DNA of 64,000 nt from Takifugu bimaculatus (taxonomy: Eukaryota; Chordata; Actinopteri; Tetraodontiformes; Tetraodontidae): NCBI GenBank assembly GCA_004026145.2, contig CP034980.1:6577897-6641896 (forward strand). The letters run 5' to 3'. Positions 47,601 through 53,830 of the stretch are shown here, piece after piece; within the stretch, counting starts at the first letter, position 1, and every line of letters begins with the position of its first letter. A program made the translations under genes and the position numbers. The notes beneath the pieces are model-generated. The model made no database searches. It saw only the letters and a list, made by a program, of their open reading frames with translations, and was not told where the DNA came from.

Positions 47601-50600
47601 CATGCACCGTGACCTTGTTCATGTCCCTTTAAATTGCCCTAACAAAAAGGGCCTGGCTCCTAAACAGTCAATATAAATCAAGACGCAGGGATATTGACAA
47701 GGGCAATCTGCACCCAAAACAGGTAACAAATGATGTCTGAGGACTGAGAAACAAGGTTGGGATAAAGACACTTACGGGCTCAATATCAAAGGATGTATTG
47801 AAAGGACATTTTTAAAAGGCAGTATCATAAAATCCATAAGGTGAGGCAGCGATGAAATAAACTGCCACCTCAACACGGGATGGATTTGGCAGGCAAGTGC
47901 GATCTCTTACTTATGGTGTGTCTTACTTATGGACTACTTGGAAGATGACATTGTCTCAATCAAGGAACCTACAATACATCTTCCTGTTTCTGACCGCAGC
48001 AGTCGTTGATTTAATCAGCCCTATGCTAATACTGCATGTGTCCTATAGAAGGTAGCAGATGCACGATGATTGTGCATGTGTATTAGTTACGCCTTTGCCC
48101 CGATTGCTTTGTGGGAGTATGTACAGTACATGTCTGGATGTGTATGTGAATGTGAGTCTATTACTTATTCCGGGGATGTACAGCAATATTTGTGTTTTGT
48201 TGCAGAGTAGAATTGCTTTTTTCCCCTCACAAAGCAATCAAGCAGCTGTCCTCTGTACAAACAAACAGGGTGGAACGATCAATACGGATATCAAACACAT
48301 CCCGCTGTGGCCTGCACGTTCAAATTTGGGCCTGAGAGGGTGAAGAAGAAGGGATTGAAAGCGCATGAAAGGAGACATTTGCTGCAATCTACGCTTCAGA
48401 TGTCAGGTTCATGGGAGGATCAGGCTCCACTGATTTGTGAATGTGAGAGAATATAAATAGGGACACCTAAAAGGATGCAAAAGCATCAATAGATGTAGGG
48501 TTTCTGTCTAAGGTCAAATCTGTTTTATCTTTTACTCATTTTTAGCCAGTTCTTCGTGATTTGATTGGATTACCGTAATGGTCTTTATGCTGGTATTAAC
48601 CAGGCCTCCACCTTTTAAATGTCTCTTGTTACTGCCTCCTGCCACATTAATATGCCGCTTTATATTTTTAAATCATTAGACAATTTCCAAACTTCTTGTA
48701 TTTCTGACATTTCCAGGAAGACTCCCCCCATAAAGGCTTTAGAGGTGATTGTGCTCTCTCGAGTGGTTCCCTATAAGCTGAAGAATTAGGTCCCTCTCAA
48801 GTGAAGTAGAGGCCACGGGATTCAAGTTCCTATATTGCACAGTAAAACAGACTCAAAAGCTGTCATCCTGGAAGTGCTCTTACATCTCCACGATGCCCTC
48901 CGGGAGATTGGATGGGATTTCGGCGAGACCTTTACGGCGGCAGTCCACGATGTTGTTGTTGCAGGTGCAGCTGGGTGGACACACTGCAACCTGAGGGACA
49001 CACGTCCTCGGCTCCGTCAGCACTGGTCCTGCCCGCAAAGCACACACTTTACTGTCTGGGATGTCACCGGTACACTTTCAACATCACATATGAAGAAGGT
49101 TGAGAGGGGAAAGCAATAAAAAATATAGAAAATAGGGGAAAAACGGGAGACAGGCAGGTTTGCTGTTGACACTCGGGTGAGGGTGGTCTGTAATGGAGCA
49201 TGTAAGCAGAAAAGGCCGGACTAAAGGCTTACAGAGAGAGCAGCGCCTGACAGTCTATTACTATAGAAAGCTGAATCAGGTGGATACAAATGCTGTCTAT
49301 ACCATTTTACCACTGATAACACCACCGCTCTTACACTGGCCTTTTGGCTGATTACACCCCCTACGTGGTGGTGATTCTTCCACTGCTATCTCGTCAGAGC
49401 TGAGCTGTCGGCTGCTGATAACAATGCTGCTTCTACTAATGGCCTTTATTACTGTCTCTGTACTTTATGTCAGGTTTTTTTTTTTCCTTTTAAAACCAGC
49501 TGCGACATGAAATTCAACTATGGCCTGGAATTTCTCCTCCTACTGCTTCTTGACATAAAGGAAATGTAAAGGTAAATAAGTCTACATGTATATGTGCATT
49601 ATATCTGATGATAAGCAGAATAGATATCACAAAAAGTGCCATAAAGGACCCTTGTTCCTCCCCTCCTTTGCGTGTAGGCGTGTTAATGTGAGCTCACCGT
49701 TGCAGACAAAATCTTTCTTTTGCACATCTGGGACATTGAGCCCCCTCATGTGGGCGGGGGCCATGCACTGGGTGAAAGGAGCCAAGCCTCGCCTGGCTCT
49801 GAGCCAGTCGGAGAGCCATGACAGGTGGCAGTCACAGTGGAGGTTGTTGGAGTGCAGACGCCTAAAATGGAGAAAGAAAGGCGTCAGCGTCAGTTATTAT
49901 CACATTTTCCTATCAGACTGAGACGTGAGTCAGAAAAAGATGTTGAGTCTGTCATACTTATTGGTAATGTGCTAAGAAAGCAACCTGTCTTAGAATGTTA
50001 AAATGTTAGCCCCGTGCACATTTGCTAATTCAAAAACAAAGTACATGCATTTATTCAATTTAGCCCCACAAATGGGTGTAGTGGTCATGAGGAGACTGAT
50101 CAGTTTTAGGAAACTGGACTGCTGTGGTGGCTCGGGGGACATCTCAGATATTATGAACAATCTCTGTATCAGATATTGGATCCTATCGCTTCCATCTCCA
50201 AAAAAGCTCACTGCAGTTCCAAGTTTCTTTCTCAGAGTTTTCCTCCTCCACTGCAGTACCGCAGAAATTAAACAAACTTTATTTGTGGTGACCGCTGCAT
50301 TGAAACCTTTTTCCAGAGCCGATGTTCCTGTTGCCTGGATAAATCACATCACGCTGAATAACAACCAATTATTCGGACCACGGTACCTTCTTGGTGCGAT
50401 GTTTTGCCAATGCTTGGTTTGTATTATGTATCGGTTTTGCAAAAGGAAAAAAAAATAAACTAAATTTTTAAACATGGTTTAACTCTAATTTGTCTAAAAT
50501 ATGCTTTGATGATTCCTAATTATGTCAGGGGTTGTATGCACATGGAATGCATTATTCCAAGCCCTTAAGGATCAGTTTTGTAAGTGATATAATGAAGATT

Positions 50601-52963
50601 CCCTCGTCATGGGTCTAATTTTAACACCATATACTGATGTGCTGAAATTAATGAACTGATTATAGTTACCAATTTATGCTTAAACTACATTTCCATGCTA
50701 ATAGACTTTTTGAAAATTCACATGGAGCTTTAAAGTAATTAAAATGTAAGGTTCACTGAAGAACGTCGAAGGTATTCAGAGCTTAAGGTCTCTCGGAAGA
50801 GGGAAAGGCGGGTAGAAAAAGATTGAGATGAGTCGGAAGGCCAATGAACAGCAGAATGTCTTGTCAGCGCATTATATGCCAGCTGGGATATCTAGCCTTT
50901 CAGAAGACAGGCTTCCCTTTGTAATAAAGCTGAGGACAAATCCTGTTATGGAACAGAGATGGGCTCATTGATGGTAGCAGCGGGGGCAGCGAGTTTTAAT
51001 ACTGCTCAGCCATTATAAATCCAGTTTATAGTCAAACCCCTGCCTGGAGATAGCCACGTCCTCGCCCTCCCCCGGCTCAGTCTTAATTACTGACAAGTAG
51101 GATTAAAACATGGGAGAATGGGTAGAGGCAGGGGGTATAAACTGCGCTTGTGTGCGTTTGTGCGTGGGTGCGCGCGTGTGCGGGTGTTCTCACTGTATTT
51201 GTGTGAAGCTGTAAGTCGGTGATAACTCGGTTGGGTTTTAGTTGCAGGTGATAAAGGGCCTTGTGCCTGGTGTTTCTATCCGCATACGTGTCGATTCTTT
51301 GTGTTGACCTTGCAGAACTTTGGTGCAAAATGTTTCACGTTGAGATTGAAGCAGTGGGAGCTCTTACATTTTACAAGTACAGGTCTCTGAATGAGAGTTC
51401 TAAGAGGTCCTGCCAATTATGCTATTAGCTGGGGGTGGAAGGATGGGAGAAAGGGGATGGGAGAAAGACTGCATAGGAAGTCTGGATGACAATGGAAATA
51501 TGATAAAGGAGACAACATGGCTGCATTGAAAGTCTTTTTATATGGAAGACACACCATAAATAGACATTAATTCATAAAAAAAATCCATCCAGTACGTTAC
51601 CACTACAGGCTACAGAGGACGATAAAGATCGTGGGGGATATTTGGAGGGATTTTACTTTAATTTGGTGTGAAAGAGCTGTTGTTCAGGTCCTGCAGCAAA
51701 TGTATACTTCTAATATTTTTATTATTAGATGATAAGGTTTTGAATATTGCTGATGTTCCCTTGCAAATATTATTTTCTGGTCCAGGAAGCAGATTGAGGT
51801 GAGGGGTCTTATAAAGAGAGCAACACCTGAAGCAGGTGGTGTCGAAGCCCCTCAAGGATCCTCATTACAGTTGTCAAGAGAACTCTGAGAGTGGGGGAGG
51901 CCAGACATTTCATTAAGAATGAAGTTTCCATTCGCACTAATACACCCATCTGATGCTTCCAGGCTAATCAGTTCAGAGACGCCTCTAAAGAGTTTTGATT
52001 GAATGAGTTGTTTTTATAAAAGCAGGAATCCAATACTGGGATCTGAGGACAGCAGAAAACAGACAGAGCTGGGGGAAGAGAGATTACAGAAGATATGGGG
52101 AAGAAATATTAATGATGAAAGAAATGGGCATGAACCACACCTGGAGAGGGGGAAGAAAGAGGACACATGCAGAAATCAGAGAAGGAAAGGAAGTCAGTGT
52201 TGACACCAAACAGAAGCGGACGGAGGCTTCTGATGAAAAGATATTGGATTTTGCTAACGCCGAACTAAACCTGCTCAAAACTGCCACGAGCTGCCATCCA
52301 AAATCCAATTTTAAAAGCCCAATTTCAGGTTGCATTACCATTAGATTGTAACATTATGTGGGAAATAAAGAAACCTGGACTTGTGGTTGCTGTATTTGAA
52401 AGCTGGAGTAGAAAAAAAAGGCAAACATCCCCAAAGATAAGTGCAGAGATGGTTCCTCTCTTAGGAATCCCTGTTTATGTTCAGAAACGGGGTCAGTTGA
52501 CCACACAAGTGCCTTTTAAAAATGCTTGATTCTGGGAGGAAATCCCATTCATTGCATGTTGGTTTTGGCAAGGTTCAACCCCCAGTGTGGCCGTCTCCAG
52601 AGACCTGTGGGATTATGGGTGTCAGATATACTCCACACTACACTCCAGCACACTGGAACTGTACAAAAAAGACACTTCCACACACAAAATTCCCACCAAA
52701 TCAGGCAGAAATGATGATCTGGCAGCGAATCTGTGTGTGTGAGGACATAATGACCACATGATTATTCACAGTTGTGAAACAACACACGCGCTGGTCTCTT
52801 ATTATGGTGGTATGAGGCAGTCACAAACACAGAGTGTGTCAAGAAAATATTTTGGTCTATTTATATGCAGGCCGTGTCTATATTTACACAGGACAGGATG
52901 AAATACTGCTGAACATGCATGTAAGACAGCACCAGTAGAACGTTTGTATGGGCTTCTGTAGTT

Positions 52964-52999
<36 letters not shown>

Positions 53000-53098
53000 T
53001 GTGTGTGTGTGTGTGTGTGTACTCACAGTGTTCGCAGCTTGGGCATGTGGTTGAAGCTGGACAGAGGGATGAGGGTGATGTTGTTGTTGTTGAGGGTG
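10615..53098 (-). CDS. slit3: Slit homolog 3, 3' 32 coding exons
   Basis: Secreted Slit ligand for Robo receptors, acting in axon guidance and vascular patterning (family knowledge). The 32 exons join to about 1,348 residues, starting in the last LRR of domain D1; roughly 175 N-terminal residues are missing. Order: end of D1 with LRRCT, D2, D3, D4 (each LRRNT-LRRs-LRRCT), six EGFs, laminin G, three EGFs, and a C-terminal cystine knot ending ECGCFKCPL. The slit3 assignment comes from DNGILLYKDDHDPLALELYQG and MILLQTSPCDQ, which fit SLIT3 better than SLIT1 or SLIT2. Exon lengths of 72, 144 and 164 nt and their phases match the family. Two exons (37215-37359, 20312-20406) are each 1 nt too long. 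mir-218 lies in the intron after the second LRRCT. The promoter and first exons lie beyond the window. Confidence 0.96.
10951..11156 (-). CDS. slit3: slit3 exon: EGF 8 and 9
   Basis: A 206-nt exon CSHGQCVPKGDSYSCKCSKG, ACRGQHCGNGECRVSESGAP and CHCQPGYTGPTCDT. Acceptor GTTCCTCCAG; donor GTAAATGATG. Confidence 0.95.
11280..11437 (-). CDS. slit3: slit3 exon: EGF 7
   Basis: A 158-nt exon SHGVLAGCHSCSVCAEGTCR, VTCDCPPGRDGALCSQ and GPNPCLSN. The acceptor CGTCACCAG is chosen over a downstream TTGCAG because it keeps phase and matches SLGVSPGC of human SLIT3. Donor GTAACC. Confidence 0.92.
11554..11696 (-). CDS. slit3: slit3 exon: laminin G end
   Basis: A 143-nt exon with FNGCIHNVRINGEAQDLSYR. The first part (APSQVVASGLRPGPDRSPQ) is poorly conserved in the family. 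Acceptor CCCACCAG; donor GTAAGACC; it ends in phase 0. Confidence 0.92.
11795..11850. repeat. LINE 3'-tail-like fragment in intron
   Basis: The stretch ACTTTATTGATCCCTTTAGG followed by GGGAAATT resembles the common teleost non-LTR 3'-end block (TTTATTGATCCC...GGGAAATT). It lies in the 208-nt intron between two laminin G exons. Confidence 0.4.
11905..12059 (-). CDS. slit3: slit3 exon: laminin G, part 3
   Basis: A 155-nt exon VESVNDGLFHTVELLIQNHS, LGLLVDNGALKSLGKLARQP and SQLYIGG. It follows a 5.7-kb intron, the longest between two slit3 exons seen here. Acceptor TGTGACAG; donor GTGAGCC. Confidence 0.95.
12392..12440. repeat. 14-bp tandem repeat, about 3 copies
   Basis: The unit GTGTGTGCACGAGT is repeated three times inside a GT-rich tract of the slit3 intron. 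Confidence 0.85.
16643..16896 (-). pseudogene. possible YWTD beta-propeller coding relic
   Basis: The minus frame reads VYFIDFTYKKMVYWTE and, 41 residues on, SSLNTKIYYTDFGSEG. Two YWTD-type boxes at the usual repeat spacing, with an intervening HDGTQ resembling the xDGT motif, suggest a fragment of an LDL-receptor-related or nidogen-like propeller. No clean splice sites flank it and a stop follows shortly. It could be a chance match. Confidence 0.3.
17793..17923 (-). CDS. slit3: slit3 exon: laminin G, part 2
   Basis: A 131-nt exon VATEKDNGILLYKDDHDPLA, LELYQGHIRLIYDITNYPPT and TVY. DPLALELYQGH is the strongest slit3-specific match in the window. Acceptor TCCTCCAG; donor GTAGGACA. Confidence 0.96.
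17924..18976 (-). other. slit3: slit3 intron, 1.05 kb
   Basis: A purine-rich stretch on the plus strand near 18310-18490. No coding or RNA signal was recognised. Confidence 0.7.
18977..19217 (-). CDS. slit3: slit3 exon: EGF 6 and start of laminin G
   Basis: A 241-nt exon: GLFCENPPPMILLQTSPCDQ, the EGF SDCQNGAQCLVV...CRCTPGF, then STVHFLGRDAYMELPGAKLR opening the laminin G domain. The linker before SPCD is where SLIT2 is cleaved after Arg; here, as in human SLIT3, that Arg is replaced (LLQ). Acceptor CTTCACAG; donor GTGAGACC. Confidence 0.95.
19411..19548 (-). CDS. slit3: slit3 exon: EGF 4 end and EGF 5
   Basis: A 138-nt exon CECLPGYVGQQCEQDYNDCL, ENKCQHGAECVDAVNGYTCV and CKEGF. Acceptor AACACTTCAG; donor GTGAGCC. 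A calcium-binding EGF signature is present. Confidence 0.94.
19549..20311 (-). other. slit3: slit3 intron, 763 bp
   Basis: An AT-rich intron between the two EGF 4 exons. Nothing was recognised. Confidence 0.7.
20312..20406 (-). CDS. slit3: slit3 exon: EGF 4 start, 1-nt frameshift
   Basis: A 95-nt exon where 94 is required for phase. The frame gives DLCEEVIDPCLHGFDPCQHD and SKCSP, then leaves the family pattern. Dropping one base in the G-rich stretch 20322-20332 gives SPVGRSYR, which joins the next exon as YRCECLPGY, as expected. The strong donor GTGAGTGAC supports this end. A weaker alternative donor (GTTACA) a few bases upstream would restore phase without an indel. Confidence 0.85.
20407..21776 (-). 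other. slit3: slit3 intron, 1.4 kb
   Basis: Between EGF 3 and EGF 4 exons. Nothing was recognised beyond a short CT run near 21563. Confidence 0.7.
21777..21916 (-). CDS. slit3: slit3 exon: EGF 2 end and EGF 3
   Basis: A 140-nt exon CVCPPGFEGQRCETNPDDCE, DNDCENNSTCVDGVNNYTCV and CPPNYT. The DxD...N...Y/F pattern is a calcium-binding EGF signature. Acceptor TGTCTGTAG; donor GTGAAC. Confidence 0.95.
21917..24672 (-). other. slit3: slit3 intron, 2.8 kb
   Basis: It contains the long (CA)n tract at 22787-22865. No exon-like or RNA-like feature was recognised. Confidence 0.7.
22787..22865. repeat. (AC)n microsatellite, about 79 bp
   Basis: An uninterrupted AC dinucleotide run, the longest pure one in the window. 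Confidence 0.97.
24673..24770 (-). CDS. slit3: slit3 exon: EGF 1 end and EGF 2 start
   Basis: A 98-nt exon GQNCEIPINACISLPCSNGG and TCHIQPGHEDHF. Acceptor CTCCTGCAG; donor GTGAAAAT. Confidence 0.93.
24771..26202 (-). other. slit3: slit3 intron, 1.4 kb
   Basis: AT-rich. Nothing was recognised. Confidence 0.7.
26203..26327 (-). CDS. slit3: slit3 exon: EGF repeat 1
   Basis: A 125-nt exon SKCAPCLGTPCQNNGTCVSD and YHCICPYGFK, the first EGF after the LRR domains. Acceptor CTTGTTCAG; the donor GTGATT is weak. It ends in phase 0. Confidence 0.93.
26328..27280 (-). other. slit3: slit3 intron, 953 bp
   Basis: It separates the LRR part from the EGF part of the gene. Nothing was recognised. Confidence 0.7.
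27281..27361 (-). CDS. slit3: slit3 exon: D4 LRRCT, second part
   Basis: An 81-nt exon IARCTGPPDMADRLLLTTPL and NKFLCK. Acceptor TTTCTTAG. The donor GTGCAC departs from GTRAG, but phase and homology place the end here. Confidence 0.9.
27439..27521 (-). CDS. slit3: slit3 exon: D4 LRRCT, first part
   Basis: An 83-nt exon ALGANPLYCNCEMRWLSQWV and KAGFKEP. Acceptor TCTCTCCAG; donor GTAAGAAA. The D4 cap is split over two exons separated by a 77-nt intron. Confidence 0.94.
27619..27690 (-). CDS. slit3: slit3 exon: D4 LRR
   Basis: A 72-nt exon TLHGNDLSTIPEGAFNHLTS and LSH. Acceptor ACCCTCCAG; donor GTGAGC. Confidence 0.94.
27691..30516 (-). other. slit3: slit3 intron, 2.8 kb
   Basis: GT-rich stretches occur at 28283-28500. 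No exon or RNA gene was recognised. Confidence 0.7.
30517..30588 (-). CDS. slit3: slit3 exon: D4 LRR
   Basis: A 72-nt exon ILSYNQIRCIPVHAFDGLKA and LRL. Acceptor TTTTCCAG; donor GTGAGT. Confidence 0.94.
30589..31121 (-). other. slit3: slit3 intron, 533 bp
   Basis: A short intron between two D4 LRR exons. Nothing was recognised. Confidence 0.7.
31122..31193 (-). CDS. slit3: slit3 exon: D4 LRR
   Basis: A 72-nt exon DLSNNSISTLAPFTFSNMTQ and LAT. Acceptor TACGCAG; donor GTAAGTTG. Confidence 0.94.
31319..31387 (-). CDS. slit3: slit3 exon: D4 LRR
   Basis: A 69-nt exon YLEGNMLTSVPKELSGLKQL. The 23-residue LRR, one shorter than usual, matches the family at this position. Acceptor GCTTTGCAG; donor GTACGTAC. 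Confidence 0.93.
31388..32011 (-). other. slit3: slit3 intron, 624 bp
   Basis: Between the D4 LRRNT exon and the next LRR exon. Nothing was recognised. Confidence 0.7.
32012..32144 (-). CDS. slit3: slit3 exon: LRRNT of domain D4
   Basis: A 133-nt exon with CPDACTCSDSVVRCSNRGLH and LPKGIPKDTTEL. D4 mediates Slit dimerisation in the family. Acceptor CACTTTTAG; donor GTGAGGA. Confidence 0.94.
32145..34314 (-). other. slit3: slit3 intron, 2.2 kb
   Basis: Between D3 and D4. It contains the decayed Tc1/mariner fragment at 33149-33410. The remainder shows nothing recognisable. Confidence 0.75.
33149..33410 (+). mobile_element. decayed Tc1/mariner transposase 3' end
   Basis: The plus frame gives LGLNPIEMLWHDLKKIIHAE, KPSSAAELKHFCKEDWVKIP, then a TGA (probably a decayed CGA), then ITAVAAKGDTGSY and the stop at 33353-33355. 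This is the C-terminal end of a fish Tc1-like transposase, including the Glu of the catalytic DDE triad in NPIEMLWHDLK. The following GGGGGCAATTACTTTTTTTC resembles the usual terminal-inverted-repeat approach. The upstream part is lost. It is inserted opposite to slit3 in an intron. Confidence 0.88.
34315..34478 (-). CDS. slit3: slit3 exon: LRRCT of domain D3
   Basis: A 164-nt exon NLLSNPYVCDCHLAWLGQWL through KEIPIQDVATPDFTCD. Acceptor CTTTCACAG; the donor GTGACC is weaker than consensus but its position and phase are exact. Confidence 0.95.
34479..36322 (-). other. slit3: slit3 intron, 1.8 kb
   Basis: It holds a (GT)n tract at 36053-36084. No exon or RNA gene was recognised. Confidence 0.7.
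36053..36084. repeat. (GT)n microsatellite
   Basis: A pure GT run of about 32 bp. Confidence 0.95.
36323..36466 (-). CDS. slit3: slit3 exon: two D3 LRRs
   Basis: A 144-nt exon MLRSNQISCIDNSTFTGLSS and LLSLYDNRISSIAPGAFSTL. Acceptor GTTCTTCCAG; donor GTGAGTTG. Confidence 0.95.
36467..37214 (-). other. slit3: slit3 intron, 748 bp
   Basis: Nothing was recognised. Confidence 0.7.
37215..37359 (-). CDS. slit3: slit3 exon: two D3 LRRs, 1-nt frameshift
   Basis: A 145-nt exon where the family has 144. The 5' half reads NLSNNKLRDIREGA, then an in-frame TGA at 37311-37313. In the next frame the 3' half reads FDGASGVLELLLTGNKLTGL and FRGLSGLKTL, perfect D3 LRRs. The surplus base lies within 37316-37319. 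Splice sites (GGCCTGCAG, GTAAGTTTG) are intact. An assembly or base-call indel is likeliest. Confidence 0.92.
37360..38499 (-). other. slit3: slit3 intron, 1.1 kb
   Basis: It holds a (CA)n tract at 38001-38066. Otherwise nothing was recognised. Confidence 0.7.
38001..38066. repeat. (CA)n microsatellite
   Basis: A CA run with a single interruption near 38057. Confidence 0.95.
38500..38574 (-). CDS. slit3: slit3 exon: D3 LRR
   Basis: A 75-nt exon RLNDNEIVVLEATGLFKKLP and NLRK. The extra codon relative to 72-nt LRR exons is a family feature. Acceptor CCCTGCAG; donor GTATGTATA. Confidence 0.93.
38575..40180 (-). other. slit3: slit3 intron, 1.6 kb
   Basis: It holds GT tracts near 39876-39916 and 40041-40080. 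Nothing else was recognised. Confidence 0.7.
40041..40080. repeat. (GT)n microsatellite
   Basis: A pure GT run of about 40 bp. Confidence 0.95.
40181..40331 (-). CDS. slit3: slit3 exon: LRRNT of domain D3
   Basis: A 151-nt exon with EDYRSRLNGECFQDLVCPEK and CRCEGTVVDCSNLKL, the link from D2 and the N-cap of D3. Acceptor CCTCCCAG; donor GTGAGT. Confidence 0.95.
40332..42107 (-). other. slit3: slit3 intron hosting mir-218, 1.8 kb
   Basis: The centre (41100-41640) is unusually GC- and G-rich for the window. It contains the mir-218 hairpin, a 15-nt G run at 41326-41340 and a 19-nt A run near 41463. The flanks are ordinary AT-rich intron. Confidence 0.8.
41150..41245 (-). ncRNA. mir218: microRNA precursor mir-218 (intronic)
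   Basis: The mature miR-218-5p sequence matches exactly over 21 nt at 41209-41229 (minus strand). The opposite arm at about 41165-41186 begins CATGGTTCCGTCAAGC, close to known miR-218 3p forms, and pairs with the 5p arm: AACCAUGUG pairs with CACAUGGUU, and GUGCUUGA pairs with UCAAGCGC around a small internal loop. The terminal loop is about 19 nt. It lies on the host strand in the slit3 intron after the D2 LRRCT exon, matching the known nesting of MIR218 in vertebrate SLIT2/SLIT3. miR-218 is known to target Robo transcripts, giving feedback on the host pathway. Precursor ends are approximate. Confidence 0.96.
42108..42271 (-). CDS. slit3: slit3 exon: LRRCT of domain D2
   Basis: A 164-nt exon HLAQNPFMCDCHLKWLADYL through RRLANKRISQVKGKKFRC, the D2 C-terminal cap. 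The next intron contains mir-218. Acceptor CTCTCCCAG; donor GTAAGAC. Confidence 0.96.
42462..42605 (-). CDS. slit3: slit3 exon: two D2 LRRs
   Basis: A 144-nt exon with [20 protein letters not shown] and SLYDNKLQTISKGLFAPLRS. A fused double-LRR exon is normal in this family. Acceptor ATGTTCCAG; donor GTGAGT. Confidence 0.95.
43014..43074. repeat. (AC)n microsatellite with GC interruptions
   Basis: AC dinucleotides interrupted by CACG units after 43050. Confidence 0.95.
44372..44459. repeat. 11-bp minisatellite, 8 copies
   Basis: Units alternate between TGTTATACTGG and TATTATACTGG, differing at one base. Eight consecutive copies lie in the slit3 intron. Confidence 0.96.
44595..44642. repeat. 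C(32) homopolymer plus (CA)n
   Basis: A run of 32 C followed by about eight CA units. On the slit3 sense strand this is a long G tract about 70 nt inside the intron. Confidence 0.96.
44698..44769 (-). CDS. slit3: slit3 exon: D2 LRR
   Basis: A 72-nt exon VLYGNKITELPKGLFDGLVS and LQL; acceptor CCTGTACAG, donor GTAAGTA. A long G/GT tract lies some 56-100 nt into the following intron. Confidence 0.95.
44770..45758 (-). other. slit3: slit3 intron, 989 bp
   Basis: Nothing was recognised. Confidence 0.7.
45759..45830 (-). CDS. slit3: slit3 exon: D2 LRR
   Basis: A 72-nt exon DLSKNQISDIAADAFNGLRS and LTS; acceptor TGTCCCCAG, donor GTAAGTAC. Confidence 0.95.
45831..46327 (-). other. slit3: slit3 intron, 497 bp
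   Basis: Nothing was recognised. Confidence 0.7.
46328..46399 (-). CDS. slit3: slit3 exon: D2 LRR
   Basis: A 72-nt exon RLEQNLIKSVPAGAFSAYKK and LKR; acceptor CTTTTTCAG, donor GTAAGTA. It is part of the concave Robo-binding face by family homology. Confidence 0.95.
46400..48883 (-). other. slit3: slit3 intron, 2.5 kb
   Basis: AT-rich, with a purine-rich block near 47090-47260. Nothing was recognised. Confidence 0.7.
48884..49028 (-). CDS. slit3: slit3 exon: LRRNT of domain D2
   Basis: A 145-nt exon containing CPPSCTCNNNIVDCRRKGL and IPSNLPEGIVEI, the N-terminal cap of D2, the Robo-binding domain in the family. Acceptor GCGGGCAG; donor GTAAGAG. Confidence 0.95.
49029..49697 (-). other. slit3: slit3 intron, 669 bp
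   Basis: Nothing was recognised. Confidence 0.7.
49698..49861 (-). CDS. slit3: slit3 exon: LRRCT of domain D1
   Basis: A 164-nt exon encoding LRLHSNNLHCDCHLSWLSDW and on to VQKKDFVCN, the Cys-capped C-terminal flank of D1. Acceptor CCATTTTAG; donor GTGAGC; in phase with both neighbours. Confidence 0.95.
49862..53026 (-). other. slit3: slit3 intron, 3.2 kb
   Basis: Between the last D1 LRR and the D1 LRRCT. A (GT)n tract at 52971-53020 abuts the donor. Nothing else was recognised. Confidence 0.7.
52971..53020. repeat. (GT)n microsatellite next to a slit3 donor
   Basis: A GT run with one GG interruption. It ends six bases from the donor of the exon at 53027-53098, so the sense intron begins GTGAGT and then (AC)n. 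Confidence 0.95.
53027..53098 (-). CDS. slit3: slit3 exon: last LRR of domain D1
   Basis: A 72-nt exon encoding TLNNNNITLIPLSSFNHMPK, a classical LRR that is near-identical in all vertebrate Slits. Acceptor GCCTTCCAG; donor GTGAGT. An (AC)n tract starts almost at the donor. This is the most 5' slit3 exon seen in the window. Confidence 0.93.
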
Positions 53099-53779
53099 CT
53101 GGAAGGCAAGAACAGTTAGAAAAAGGTGATCAAGGGAAAACTGCAGGAAGACAATGTTGACGACCTCCTCCCGATTTATCGGCAAACAATAATAATGATG
53201 ATAAATCTGTTAACATGTTATTACACATAGAATCATGGTAAATGGGAGACGAGCAGAAGGAGTGAAAACATTCGCGCGATGTTTTAATTATCATAATTTG
53301 CTCAAACTTCAGGCAAGGTCCAGTAGTGCTTAGATTAAAATTTGAAGAGCTGCCCTTTTATCTCAATCTGCAAGATTTAATGGATTCGTCCACGGCCTGG
53401 ACTCCAGCCTCAAACCAAGATTCTTTAAAATTCAGCACAATGATTTTCAATAGATCTACAATGATTAAAAAAAAAAAAAAAAAGCTTTCTACCGAGATCA
53501 ATTTTTTGAGCAAAAAGGTCTTTACTCAATGGTTCCTATGACAAACACTTAGCAACCCTGACTTTCTGCCGGCGTTCTATTGCAAAGTCATCAAGGGCTC
53601 ATTATTTATTGACACACATGGGAACACACAGCTCCCCCCCGGCTACCTTTCCTCCATCTCTAACTCCTAAGCAGGTCACTGCTGTCTCTACCTGTTAGCT
53701 CAGTCGTAAACCAAACTCTAACTCATATGTAGTATTGACCAGAAGCCCAATGAAAAACAAGGCTGATGGTCATTACAAC

Positions 53780-53781
<2 letters not shown>

Positions 53782-53828
<47 letters not shown>
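53782..53828. repeat. (AC)n microsatellite
   Basis: A pure AC run of about 46 bp. Confidence 0.96.
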
Positions 53829-53830
<2 letters not shown>
